Part shown: positions 4,216-11,216 of the stretch, piece after piece
How positions within the stretch are numbered: the first letter of the stretch is position 1
How the letters are laid out: each line of letters begins with the position of its first letter
NCBI GenBank assembly: GCA_964434345.1
Contig: CAYSUY010000101.1
Span: forward strand, 1 to 14,857
DNA: 14,857 bases
DNA from: CAIOSQ01 sp964434345
Lineage (GTDB): Bacteria; Pseudomonadota; Alphaproteobacteria; CACIAM-22H2
Direction: 5' to 3'
Translations under genes and position numbers: made by a program
Notes under the pieces: generated by a model
Databases searched by the model: none
Told to the model about the DNA's origin: nothing
The model's input: only the letters and a program-made list of their open reading frames with translations

Positions 4216-6816
4216 TCAGGCGTTGGCGGGGAATGCGGCGCTGTCGTCGCGCGCCAGCCGTCCCTCCGAGAAAACGAGCAGACGGTCGAACGGACCACGC
4301 TCGGCATCGGGCGGCAGCACCCAGACGAGCAGCGCGTCGGCGGCGCTCGCGAGCACACCCTCCATGACCCGCGCCTGCGATGCGGCGTCGAGACCCTGGA
4401 TCGCCTCGTTGACGATCAGGAGGCTTGGACGCTTGGCGAGCGCGCGCGCCATGGCGAGCTTCTGGCGCTGCGCGTTCGACAGCCGCGCACCGGCCACGCC
4501 GACCTGGAAATCGAGGCCGACTTCCAGCACCGCACCGCGCAATCCGCTGGCGTCGAGCGTCTCGGCGACCACCTTGCCCACGCGCGCCTCGGCGCGGGCG
4601 ATGCCATGGGCGGTCTTGCCGAACAGGATGTTGTCCTGGATCGTCGCCGCGGCGTTGTAGCGATCGGGATCGAAGAAGGCGACGCCCGACGTGATCGACC
4701 GCCGCAACTCGGCACGCGCGGCGAGAATCCGCTCCTTGAGCGGCTCGTCGATGACGCCGAGGCGATGGCGCGCGTCGATCAGCTTGAAGGGCAGCGACAG
4801 CAGCCGGCGCCGGTCGGCGCCCTCCGGCTGGGCACCCTCCGCGACCCGCGCCAGCAGGCCCGGCAGCTCGGCGAGCTCGTCGGCGGTCAGGAAGCTGTAC
4901 TGCTCGAACAGTTCGTGCCCGGCCGGCAGGTCGGCGAAGATCTCGGTCATCGTGGCGGCGACCTGACGGCCGGCCGCGATCAGCAGCGGCGTCAGGCCGA
5001 CGCGGTCCAGGACCTCCATCACCGCCGGATTGGCGGCAAGCGCGTCGATCTCGAAAGCGGGGTCGACCGGCGTGCCGAACAGCAGGTTCTCGGCGATGGT
5101 CGCGTTGGTGTTGTAGGCCTGCGGGTCGAAGCGCTCGACGAGGCCGCGCAGTTCGGGCGCGGCGAGGCGCGCGGCGACCGCGGCGCGCGCGGCGAGGATC
5201 GTGGCGGCGCGGGCGGGCTGGCGGTCGGGATCGATGCGGCCGCGCAGGCCGAGCGCGTAGATGTCCTCGGTGAGGTCGACCCTGGCGAGGAGGTCCAGCA
5301 GCCGCGCGTCAAGCTCGGCGGAGCTGGCGACGCCCGCGGCCGTGAGGTCGACCCAATCGGCCTCATGGTCGAGGTCGCTGTTGCCGGCGCGGCGCGCCTC
5401 GGTCTCGAGGCGCTGGCGCGCGCGCTGGCCCGCCGCGTCGCGCGCCGGCGCATGCACCGGCCGCTGCTTGAGACCGTAGAGCAGGTTGTCGCGCACGCTG
5501 GACGAAAAGATGTAGGCCGACGGTCCGACATAGCCGAGCCGGGCGCCGAGGGCGGATTCGTTGATGCCCGCCATGTCGCGCTCGCCCCAGGTGAGGCGCC
5601 CGGAGGTGGGCGGCACGAGCCGCGCCAGGACCTGGGCGAAGACCTCCTTGCCGCCGCCGGCCTCGCCCGTGACACCGATCCGCCCGCTGGACGGCAGGTC
5701 CACGCTCACCGCCTCGAGCTGCCGCAGGCCGGTGTCGTCGACCACCGCGACCCCCGCCGCCCGCAGCGCGCCGGCGAGCGGGGGCGGTGGTTCGGCGAGG
5801 GGATCCTGGAGGCCGGGCTCGATCATGTTCTCGGGCCGGAACTGCTCGGTGACCTGCTCGTACTTGATCTTGATGTCTGCCGTCTGCTGGTACCAGTCGA
5901 GCAGTTCCTTCCACGGCGACGACATGTCCTTGTTGGCGGTCAGCGCCGCCGTCAGCGCGCCCACCGTCAGATCGCCCTGGATCACCAGATAGCCGCCGAT
6001 CGAGTAGAAGAGCAGGGGCGCCAGCTGATTGAGGAAGTTGTTGAGAAACTTGACGAATCCCTTGCGCTGATAGATCTCGAAGCGGATCTCGAAGATGCGC
6101 CCGAAGAGGTCGGCGTAATGCGCGCGCTCGTAGGATCCGGTGCCGTGGGCGCGGACTTCCTGCACGCCGGCGACCGACTCGCCGATGCGCTCCGACACCC
6201 GCCGCACCGCCTTGACGCGCTGCTTGCCGAGCTGATTGACCTTCTTCTGCAGCTTCGGGATCAGATAGGCCTGGATGGGATAGAGCGAGATCGCCGCCAT
6301 CCCCATCACCGGGTTCTGCATGAACAGGAAGAAGACGATCGTGGCGAGGGTGCCGAGCTGGATCAGCGGCTGGGCGAACGCGTCGCCCATGTACCCGCCG
6401 ATCGGCTCCACCTCCGACGTGATCATCGGGATCACCTCGGCGGCCGAGACCTTGCGGAAATGCGGCAGGGGAAAACGCAGGACGCGGTTGACCAGCTCGT
6501 AGCGCAGCCGGCGCAGCAGACGCTCGCCCAATCGGCCCTTGAGCGTGTTGATGTACTGCTTGAGGCCACCATTGACGAGCACGGCGAGCAGGAAGGCGGC
6601 GCAAAGCAGGAACAGGTAGCCGACCTGGTGGAACGGTATCCCGGCGATCTCGGTGGGCCAGGTCATGCCCTTGCCGACGATCGCCTTGTTCATGATCGTC
6701 TTCGGGATGTCGAGCGCCATGTAGTAGATGGGCAGCGACGCCAGGGTGAGGGCGATCAGGACCATCGTCTCGGCACGCGCGTGCCGCAGGACGAAGCGAT
6801 GGATCGATTTTTCCAT
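4216..6816 (-). CDS. ABC transmembrane/ATPase protein with an enlarged, degenerate nucleotide-binding half
   Basis: An 866-residue protein. Residues 1-320 are an ABC-exporter-like transmembrane domain: hydrophobic helices about 17-36, 64-82, 153-180 and 262-292, and cytoplasmic loops such as RVSERIGESVAGVQEVRAHG. The rest is a nucleotide-binding domain of about 500 residues instead of about 240. The Walker A equivalent is GEAGGGKE (384-391): Lys is kept but the following Ser/Thr is Glu. The Q-loop position reads LGYVGPS without Gln. The signature is LSNAQ (779-783), and Walker B is LLIVNEA (799-805) with Asn for Asp. The D-loop GLDAAS is kept; no switch His is seen near LLVWVLPP. The 'DN-L-G' segment that follows the Q-loop in exporters occurs three times (434-448, 568-581, 720-733). 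The frame is intact and highly coding, so it is not a pseudogene. Start ATG 6816 has a distant GAGGGGG upstream. Transport substrate unknown. Confidence 0.88.
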   Translation of the reverse strand: MEKSIHRFVLRHARAETMVLIALTLASLPIYYMALDIPKTIMNKAIVGKGMTWPTEIAGIPFHQVGYLFLLCAAFLLAVLVNGGLKQYINTLKGRLGERLLRRLRYELVNRVLRFPLPHFRKVSAAEVIPMITSEVEPIGGYMGDAFAQPLIQLGTLATIVFFLFMQNPVMGMAAISLYPIQAYLIPKLQKKVNQLGKQRVKAVRRVSERIGESVAGVQEVRAHGTGSYERAHYADLFGRIFEIRFEIYQRKGFVKFLNNFLNQLAPLLFYSIGGYLVIQGDLTVGALTAALTANKDMSSPWKELLDWYQQTADIKIKYEQVTEQFRPENMIEPGLQDPLAEPPPPLAGALRAAGVAVVDDTGLRQLEAVSVDLPSSGRIGVTGEAGGGKEVFAQVLARLVPPTSGRLTWGERDMAGINESALGARLGYVGPSAYIFSSSVRDNLLYGLKQRPVHAPARDAAGQRARQRLETEARRAGNSDLDHEADWVDLTAAGVASSAELDARLLDLLARVDLTEDIYALGLRGRIDPDRQPARAATILAARAAVAARLAAPELRGLVERFDPQAYNTNATIAENLLFGTPVDPAFEIDALAANPAVMEVLDRVGLTPLLIAAGRQVAATMTEIFADLPAGHELFEQYSFLTADELAELPGLLARVAEGAQPEGADRRRLLSLPFKLIDARHRLGVIDEPLKERILAARAELRRSITSGVAFFDPDRYNAAATIQDNILFGKTAHGIARAEARVGKVVAETLDASGLRGAVLEVGLDFQVGVAGARLSNAQRQKLAMARALAKRPSLLIVNEAIQGLDAASQARVMEGVLASAADALLVWVLPPDAERGPFDRLLVFSEGRLARDDSAAFPANA
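4540..4683 (-). repeat. Internal repeat unit 3 of the ABC protein (residues 712-759)
   Basis: Residues 712-759 begin with VAFFDPDRYNAAATIQDNIL and end LDASGL. They align by eye with residues 560-608, which begin VERFDPQAYNTNATIAENLL and end LDRVGL. Shared features are F-D-P, Y-N, A-T-I, (D/E)N-(L/I)-L-F-G and a following amphipathic helix. This points to duplication of the segment that normally follows the Q-loop once per ATPase domain. Confidence 0.65.
4993..5139 (-). repeat. Internal repeat unit 2 of the ABC protein (residues 560-608)
   Basis: This is the middle copy of the YN-x-x-ATI-x-(D/E)N-(L/I)-LFG segment (core 568-581). The first, canonical-position copy is AYIFSSSVRDNLLYG at residues 434-448 (about 5473-5517). 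Spacing between cores is about 135 and 152 residues. The intervening sequence is helical-looking and rich in Ala, Leu, Arg and Glu, with no second Walker A. Confidence 0.65.
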
Positions 6817-6963
6817 GGTTGCGCGAAATCCCCCTCGATTGCGGCAGGTTAATCCCGGGCGGCGACCGCCACAACCTCGCGACGCGCCAGACAGGTGACT
6901 CCGGCGCGCCGCCGGGGTATTTGTCGCAACCAGTCTGGGGCTATATCCAACGGGCGGGCGATC
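6817..6963. promoter_or_regulatory. Divergent promoter region between the ABC block and the glycan operon
   Basis: These 147 bases separate two divergently transcribed gene blocks and must hold promoters for both. Rightward, TTGTCG (6921-6926) and TATATC (6942-6947) are 15 bases apart, a sub-optimal pair. The symmetrical CCAG-T-CTGG (6930-6938) lies in the spacer and could be an operator half or chance. Leftward, TTGTGG and TTAACC (complement strand, about 6850-6877) are a weak candidate pair 16 bases apart. GGTTGCG at 6817-6823 and CGCAACC at 6925-6931 form a 7-base inverted repeat bracketing the region. No single element is strong. Confidence 0.4.
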
Positions 6964-8208
6964 TTGGCCAACGGCACCACCGGCCTTCCGAGAACGGGGC
7001 CGCGCATCCTGATCTACTCGCACGACACCATGGGCCTGGGTCATCTCAGGCGGTGCCGGACCATCGCGCATGCGCTGGTCGAGCAGAACAAGGATCTCTC
7101 GGTCCTCATCATCTCGGGCTCGCCGATCATCGGCAGCTTCGATTTCAAGACCCGCGTCGACTTCGTGCGCGTGCCTGGCGTCATCAAGCTGCGCAACGGC
7201 GAGTACACCTCGCTGAACCTGCATCTCGACATCCGCGAGACGCTGGCCATCCGCGCCTCGATCATCCGCCATACGGCCGCCGCCTTCGCCCCCGACATGT
7301 TCCTCGTCGACAAGGAGCCGCTGGGGCTTCGCGGCGAGGTCGCGCCGACCCTGGCGATGCTGAAGGCCAAGGGCGTGCCCCTGGTGCTCGGGCTGCGCGA
7401 CGTCATGGACGATCCGGCGCTGCTCGAGCCGGAGTGGAAACGCAAGAACGTCCTGCCGGCGCTGCGCGACCTCTACGACGCGATCTGGATCTACGGCCTG
7501 CCGCAGATCTGCGATCCGCTGACCGGCATCACCCTGCCCAAGAGCATCAAGCGCAAGATCAGCTACACCGGCTATCTGCCGCGCAGCGTTCCGACCTCGC
7601 TCAAGGTCGATCCGCTGGAGGGCTTCGGCGGCGCGCCCTATGTGCTCGTGACGCCCGGTGGCGGCGGCGACGGAGAGGCGCTGATCGACTGGGTTCTGCG
7701 TGCCTACGAAAGCGACGCCCAGCTGCCGCACAACGCGCTGATCGTGTTCGGACCGTTCATGCAGCCGGAGCTGCAGACCGAGTTCATGCAGCGCGTCGAG
7801 CGGCTGAAACGCGTACGTGCCCTCACGTTCGACACCCGGCTCGAAGCGCTGATGTTCAACGCCGCCGGCGTCGTCGCGATGGGTGGCTACAACACGTTCT
7901 GCGAGATCCTGTCCTTCGACAAGCGCGCCATCCTGGTGCCGCGCACCGCGCCGCGCCTGGAGCAGTTCATCCGCGCCCAGCAGGCGCAGGAGGTCGGGCT
8001 GGTGCGGATGCTCGGCGACGACGGCGAACGCGACGTGCGCGCGATGATCAGCGCGCTGCGCGATCTGCCGTTCCAGTCCGCGCCGTCGGAGGTCGTCGTG
8101 CCGGGCCTGCTCGACGGGCTCAGCAATGTCGGGCGCCTGACCACGCGCTGGCTCAGCGAGAAGCCCCGCGTCCTGTCGCGTCCGCGCCTCGCCTTCGCGC
8201 GCGAGTGA
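6964..8208 (+). CDS. GT28/MurG-like glycosyltransferase, first gene of the glycan operon
   Basis: A GT-B-fold glycosyltransferase of about 414 residues. Near the N-terminus, RILIYSHDTMGLGHLRRC is the glycine-rich first loop seen in MurG/GT28-like enzymes. The C-terminal half has VLVTPGGGGDGEAL (start of the second Rossmann domain) and AMGGYNTFCEILSFDKRAILVPR followed by EQFIRAQ, the nucleotide-sugar-binding region. No membrane segment is evident, so it is probably cytosolic or membrane-associated. Start choice: a GTG at 6895 is in frame, but the added codons include ATA, TGT, TCT and GGT, unlike the rest of the gene. The TTG at 6964 is preferred although its ribosome-binding site is weak. It shares the HLRR loop and overall layout with the gene at 11213-12349. 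Donor and acceptor sugars cannot be read from the sequence. Confidence 0.85.
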   Translation: MANGTTGLPRTGPRILIYSHDTMGLGHLRRCRTIAHALVEQNKDLSVLIISGSPIIGSFDFKTRVDFVRVPGVIKLRNGEYTSLNLHLDIRETLAIRASIIRHTAAAFAPDMFLVDKEPLGLRGEVAPTLAMLKAKGVPLVLGLRDVMDDPALLEPEWKRKNVLPALRDLYDAIWIYGLPQICDPLTGITLPKSIKRKISYTGYLPRSVPTSLKVDPLEGFGGAPYVLVTPGGGGDGEALIDWVLRAYESDAQLPHNALIVFGPFMQPELQTEFMQRVERLKRVRALTFDTRLEALMFNAAGVVAMGGYNTFCEILSFDKRAILVPRTAPRLEQFIRAQQAQEVGLVRMLGDDGERDVRAMISALRDLPFQSAPSEVVVPGLLDGLSNVGRLTTRWLSEKPRVLSRPRLAFARE

Positions 8209-8230
8209 ACCGCCGCGGCCATCGGGGCGC

Positions 8231-9466
8231 ATGAGCCGGTCCATCGCCGTCGTCGTCAAGGGCTGGCCGCGCCTCAGCGAGACCTTCATCGCCCAGGAGC
8301 TGGTCGCTCTCGAGGACCTCGGCCTGCGCCTCGCGCTGTTCTCGCTGCGCCATCCCACCGACCAGCGCAGCCACGCGATCGCCGGGCGGCTCAGGGCACC
8401 GGTCAGCTATCTGCCGGAATATCTGCACCAGGAGCCGGGGCGGGTCTGGCGCGGCTGGCGAGCAGCACGGCGCCTGCCCGGCTACGCCGCGGCACGCGCG
8501 ATCTGGTACGCCGACCTTGCCCGCGACCGCAGCGCCAATCGCGTGCGTCGCTTCGGCCAGGCGCTCGTTCTCGCGGCCGAGATGCCGCCGGAGATCGACC
8601 ACGTCTACGCGCATTTCCTGCACACCCCGGCCTCCGTCGCGCGCTACGCGGCGACGATGCGTGGCCTGCCCTGGAGCGTCTCGGCACACGCCAAGGATAT
8701 CTGGACGACGCCGGACTGGGAAACGCGCGAGAAGCTGCGCGCGGCGCGCTGGGCGGTGCCCTGCACGCGCGCCGGCGCCGCGCATCTCGACGCGCTGGCG
8801 CCCGGCAAGGTGCGCTACGCGCCGCATGGCATCGATCTCGCGCGTTTCCCGCACGTTCCCGCCCTGCCCTCGCGCCGCGACGGCGCGGATCCCGGCGATC
8901 CCGTGATCATCGGATCGGTCGGGCGAGCGGTCGAGAAGAAGGGCTACGACGACGTTCTGGAGGCGCTGGCGCGGCTGCCGGCGACGCTCAACTGGCGTTT
9001 CGTCCATATCGGCGGCGGCGCGCTGCGCGACGCGCTGGCCCGTCAGGCGGAGCGGCTGGGGATCGCCGCACGCGTCGAGTGGCGTGGCGCACGGACCCAG
9101 GACGAGGTGCTGGCGCTGCTGCGCGAGATCGACATCTTCGTCCTCGCCGCGCGCATCGCCTCGGACGGCGACCGCGATGGCCTGCCCAACGTGGTGATGG
9201 AGGCGATGAGCCAGCGCCGCGCGATCCTGGCGACCGACGCGGCGAGTATCCCGGAGGCGGTGACCGACGGCCTGACAGGTGCGCTGGTCCCGCCCGGCGA
9301 TCCGGAGGCGCTGGCGCGGCGCCTGGCAGCGCTGATCGCGGATCCCCAGACGCGCGCGCGTCTCGGCGCCGCGGCCGCAGACGCCGTCCGGCGCGAGTTC
9401 GATTTCGCGCGCTGCATCGGCGCGATCGCCGCCGCCTTCGCCGAAGACGGGCGCGGCGCGCCGTGA
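8231..9466 (+). CDS. GT4 family glycosyltransferase (first copy)
   Basis: A 411-residue retaining GT-B glycosyltransferase. The N-terminal domain opens with VVVKGWPRLSETFIAQEL, typical of exopolysaccharide-type GT4 enzymes (the PxxSETF motif), and HVYAHFLHTPA and SAHAKDIW (about residues 124-158) are acceptor-side segments. The GT4 core follows: VRYAPHGIDLARF about 194-206, IGSVGRAVEKKGYDDVLEAL about 227-246 (phosphate-binding Arg and Lys), and DGLPNVVMEAM (316-326). The last is the E-x7-E element with Asp316 in place of the first Glu, a substitution common in this subgroup. It starts 22 bases after the upstream gene, and its TGA overlaps the next ATG by one base. It probably adds a sugar to a lipid-linked or surface glycan; specificity is unknown. 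Confidence 0.92.
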   Translation: MSRSIAVVVKGWPRLSETFIAQELVALEDLGLRLALFSLRHPTDQRSHAIAGRLRAPVSYLPEYLHQEPGRVWRGWRAARRLPGYAAARAIWYADLARDRSANRVRRFGQALVLAAEMPPEIDHVYAHFLHTPASVARYAATMRGLPWSVSAHAKDIWTTPDWETREKLRAARWAVPCTRAGAAHLDALAPGKVRYAPHGIDLARFPHVPALPSRRDGADPGDPVIIGSVGRAVEKKGYDDVLEALARLPATLNWRFVHIGGGALRDALARQAERLGIAARVEWRGARTQDEVLALLREIDIFVLAARIASDGDRDGLPNVVMEAMSQRRAILATDAASIPEAVTDGLTGALVPPGDPEALARRLAALIADPQTRARLGAAAADAVRREFDFARCIGAIAAAFAEDGRGAP

Positions 9467-10611
9467 TGCGGATCGCGTTCCATGCGCCGCTCAAGCCGCC
9501 CGACCATCCCGTCCCGAGCGGCGACCGCCGCATGGCACAACTCCTGATCGCGGCGCTCGCCGCGCGTGGCCACGCGGTCACGCTCGCCACCCGGCTGCGC
9601 AGCTTCGACCGCGACGGCGACGCCCGGCGCCAGGCCCGGATCGCGGCGCTGGGCGCGCGCATCGCCACGCGGCTGATCGCGCGCTACGCGGCGGCGCGGC
9701 CGGCGGAGCGGCCGCAGGCCTGGCTGACCTATCACCTCTACTACAAGGCGCCGGACTGGATCGGTCCGCGCGTCGCCGGCGCACTCGGCATTCCCTACGT
9801 GGTCGTGGAAGCGTCGCTGGCCGCGAAGCGCGCACAGGGTCCATGGCACGACGGCCACACGGCGGTGCTGGACGCGCTCCGCCACGCCGCCGCGGTGCTC
9901 TCCTTCCACGCGCGCGACGAGGCGGCGCTGCGCGGCGCAGTCGCGGAGCCGGGCCGGCTCCATCGCCTCCGGCCCTTCCTCGACCCGCAGCCCTTCGCCG
10001 CGGCCGCCGACGCACGTGACGCGCATCGCGCGCGCATCGCGGCGGAGCTTGGCCTCGATCCCGCCACGCCCTGGCTGCTCGCGGTCGGCATGATGCGCCC
10101 GGGCGACAAGCTCGCCTCGTATCGCGTCCTGGCCCAGGCGCTCGCCGCCTGCACCGATCGTCCCTGGACCCTGCTGGTCGCCGGCGATGGTCCCGCGCGG
10201 CCGGCGGTCGAGGCGGCCTTCGGCCCGCTGGGCGGGCGCACGCGCCTGCTCGGCGCCTGCGCGCCCGCGCGGCTGGCGGCGCTCTGCGCCGCCGCCGACC
10301 TCTTCGTCTGGCCGGCGATCAACGAGGCCTGGGGCATGGCGCTGCTGGAGGCCCAGGCCGCCGGGCTCCCGGCAGTCGCGGGCGATTCGGGCGGGGTCGG
10401 CGAGATCCTGCGCGATGGACGCACGGGATGGCTGGTGCCGATGGAGGATGCGGCGGCCTTCGCGCGAGCGGTCGCCGCGGCGCTCGACGATCCGGCGGCG
10501 CGGCGCGCGCGTGGCGCCGCGGCACGCGCCACCGTGGCGGCGGAGCATGACCTCGACGCCGCGGGGCGCGTGCTGGAGCGCGTCCTTGCCGGCGCGTCGG
10601 GGCGGGCATGA
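9466..10611 (+). CDS. GT4 family glycosyltransferase (second copy)
   Basis: A 381-residue GT-B glycosyltransferase, quite different from the preceding one. It opens with MRIAFHAPLKPPDHPVPSGD, followed by RRMAQLLIAALAARGH, an N-terminal nucleotide-fold segment. The donor domain has WLLAVGMMRPGDKLASYRVL about residues 203-222 (Arg211, Lys215), LLVAGDGP about 236-243, and INEAWGMALLEAQAAG with the canonical E-x7-E pair Glu287 and Glu295. The ATG at 9466 overlaps the preceding TGA (TGATG). The open frame that continues upstream to 9079 lies inside the preceding gene and was rejected. Its own TGA overlaps the next ATG by four bases. Expected role: a second sugar addition in the same pathway. Confidence 0.92.
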   Translation: MRIAFHAPLKPPDHPVPSGDRRMAQLLIAALAARGHAVTLATRLRSFDRDGDARRQARIAALGARIATRLIARYAAARPAERPQAWLTYHLYYKAPDWIGPRVAGALGIPYVVVEASLAAKRAQGPWHDGHTAVLDALRHAAAVLSFHARDEAALRGAVAEPGRLHRLRPFLDPQPFAAAADARDAHRARIAAELGLDPATPWLLAVGMMRPGDKLASYRVLAQALAACTDRPWTLLVAGDGPARPAVEAAFGPLGGRTRLLGACAPARLAALCAAADLFVWPAINEAWGMALLEAQAAGLPAVAGDSGGVGEILRDGRTGWLVPMEDAAAFARAVAAALDDPAARRARGAAARATVAAEHDLDAAGRVLERVLAGASGRA

Positions 10612-11216
10612 CCCGGCTCGCCGTCCTGCGCCATGGGCCGACCGCGTGGAACGCCGAGGGGCGGATCCAGGGCCGTGCCGACATCCCGCTCTCGGCGGCG
10701 GGCGCAGCGGCGCTGCGCGGCCTGACGCTGCCCGCCCCCGTCGCGGCTTGGGCGGCGCTGTGCTCGCCCCTGCTGCGCTGCCGGCAGACCGCGGCCCTGC
10801 TGGGCCTCGCGCCCGCCATCGAGCCCGCGCTCGTCGAGATGGACTGGGGCAGCTACGAGGGCCAGCGCCTCGCCGAACTGCGCGCGGCGGGCGGGGCCGC
10901 CTTCGCCGTCGCGGAGGCGCGCGGCCTCGATTTCGAGCCGCCGGGGGGCGAAAGCCCGCGCCGCGTCCAGGACCGGCTCGCGCCGCTGCTGGCCCGCATC
11001 GCCGCCACGGGCGCGCCGATCCTCGCCATCACCCATCGCGGCGTGATCCGTGCGCTGCATGCCGCGGCCCGCGGCTGGGACATGACCGGCAAGCCGCCCG
11101 ATCGCCTGGCGCCGCATCTCGCGCTGCATGTCTTTCGCCTGTCTTCGGATGGTACCCCGGCGGTCGAGGCGCTGAACCTGGAGCTGGTGCCGCGCGCGCC
11201 GGCGCCGCCCGCATGA
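10608..11216 (+). CDS. Histidine phosphatase family protein (phosphoglycerate-mutase-like)
   Basis: A 202-residue branch-1 histidine phosphatase. LRHGPTAWN at residues 7-15 supplies Arg8 and the phospho-accepting His9. SPLLRCRQTA supplies a second Arg (Arg57), VEMDWGSYEG the acidic residue Glu77, and ITHRGVIRAL the second catalytic His (His143). All core residues are present. This family includes CobC, phosphoglycerate mutase and sugar-phosphate phosphatases. With glycosyltransferases on both sides, a phosphatase acting on a sugar-phosphate or glycan intermediate is the likeliest guess, but the sequence does not prove it. It is linked to both neighbours by ATGA overlaps. Cobalamin genes, which would suggest CobC, are absent. 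Confidence 0.9.
   Translation: MTRLAVLRHGPTAWNAEGRIQGRADIPLSAAGAAALRGLTLPAPVAAWAALCSPLLRCRQTAALLGLAPAIEPALVEMDWGSYEGQRLAELRAAGGAAFAVAEARGLDFEPPGGESPRRVQDRLAPLLARIAATGAPILAITHRGVIRALHAAARGWDMTGKPPDRLAPHLALHVFRLSSDGTPAVEALNLELVPRAPAPPA

Noticed and set aside
2697..4367. A 556-residue plus-strand open frame spanning three genes
   Set aside because: Its translation is low-complexity and Arg-rich. It overlaps xth in another frame and the minus-strand genes, all of which show real family motifs.
4216..6816. The ABC gene as a pseudogene, because several ATPase residues are missing
   Set aside because: There is no stop or frameshift over 866 codons, codon use matches its neighbours, and downstream genes are tightly coupled. 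Patterned motif replacement plus internal repeats looks like specialised function rather than decay.
4069..6852. A 927-residue open frame on the plus strand, antisense to the ABC gene
   Set aside because: It is rich in Arg, Gly, Asp and Gln repeats with no recognisable domain. It is the mirror of high-GC coding on the minus strand, where the ABC and nucleotide-binding motifs are unmistakable.
6817..8358. N-terminal extension of the ABC protein by 514 residues
   Set aside because: The upstream part lies antisense inside the GT28-like gene and is low-complexity. The natural membrane-protein N-terminus begins at the ATG at 6816.
10608..11216. Histidine phosphatase as CobC of cobalamin synthesis
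   Set aside because: No cobalamin gene is nearby and the gene is translationally coupled to glycosyltransferases, so only the family name is supported.
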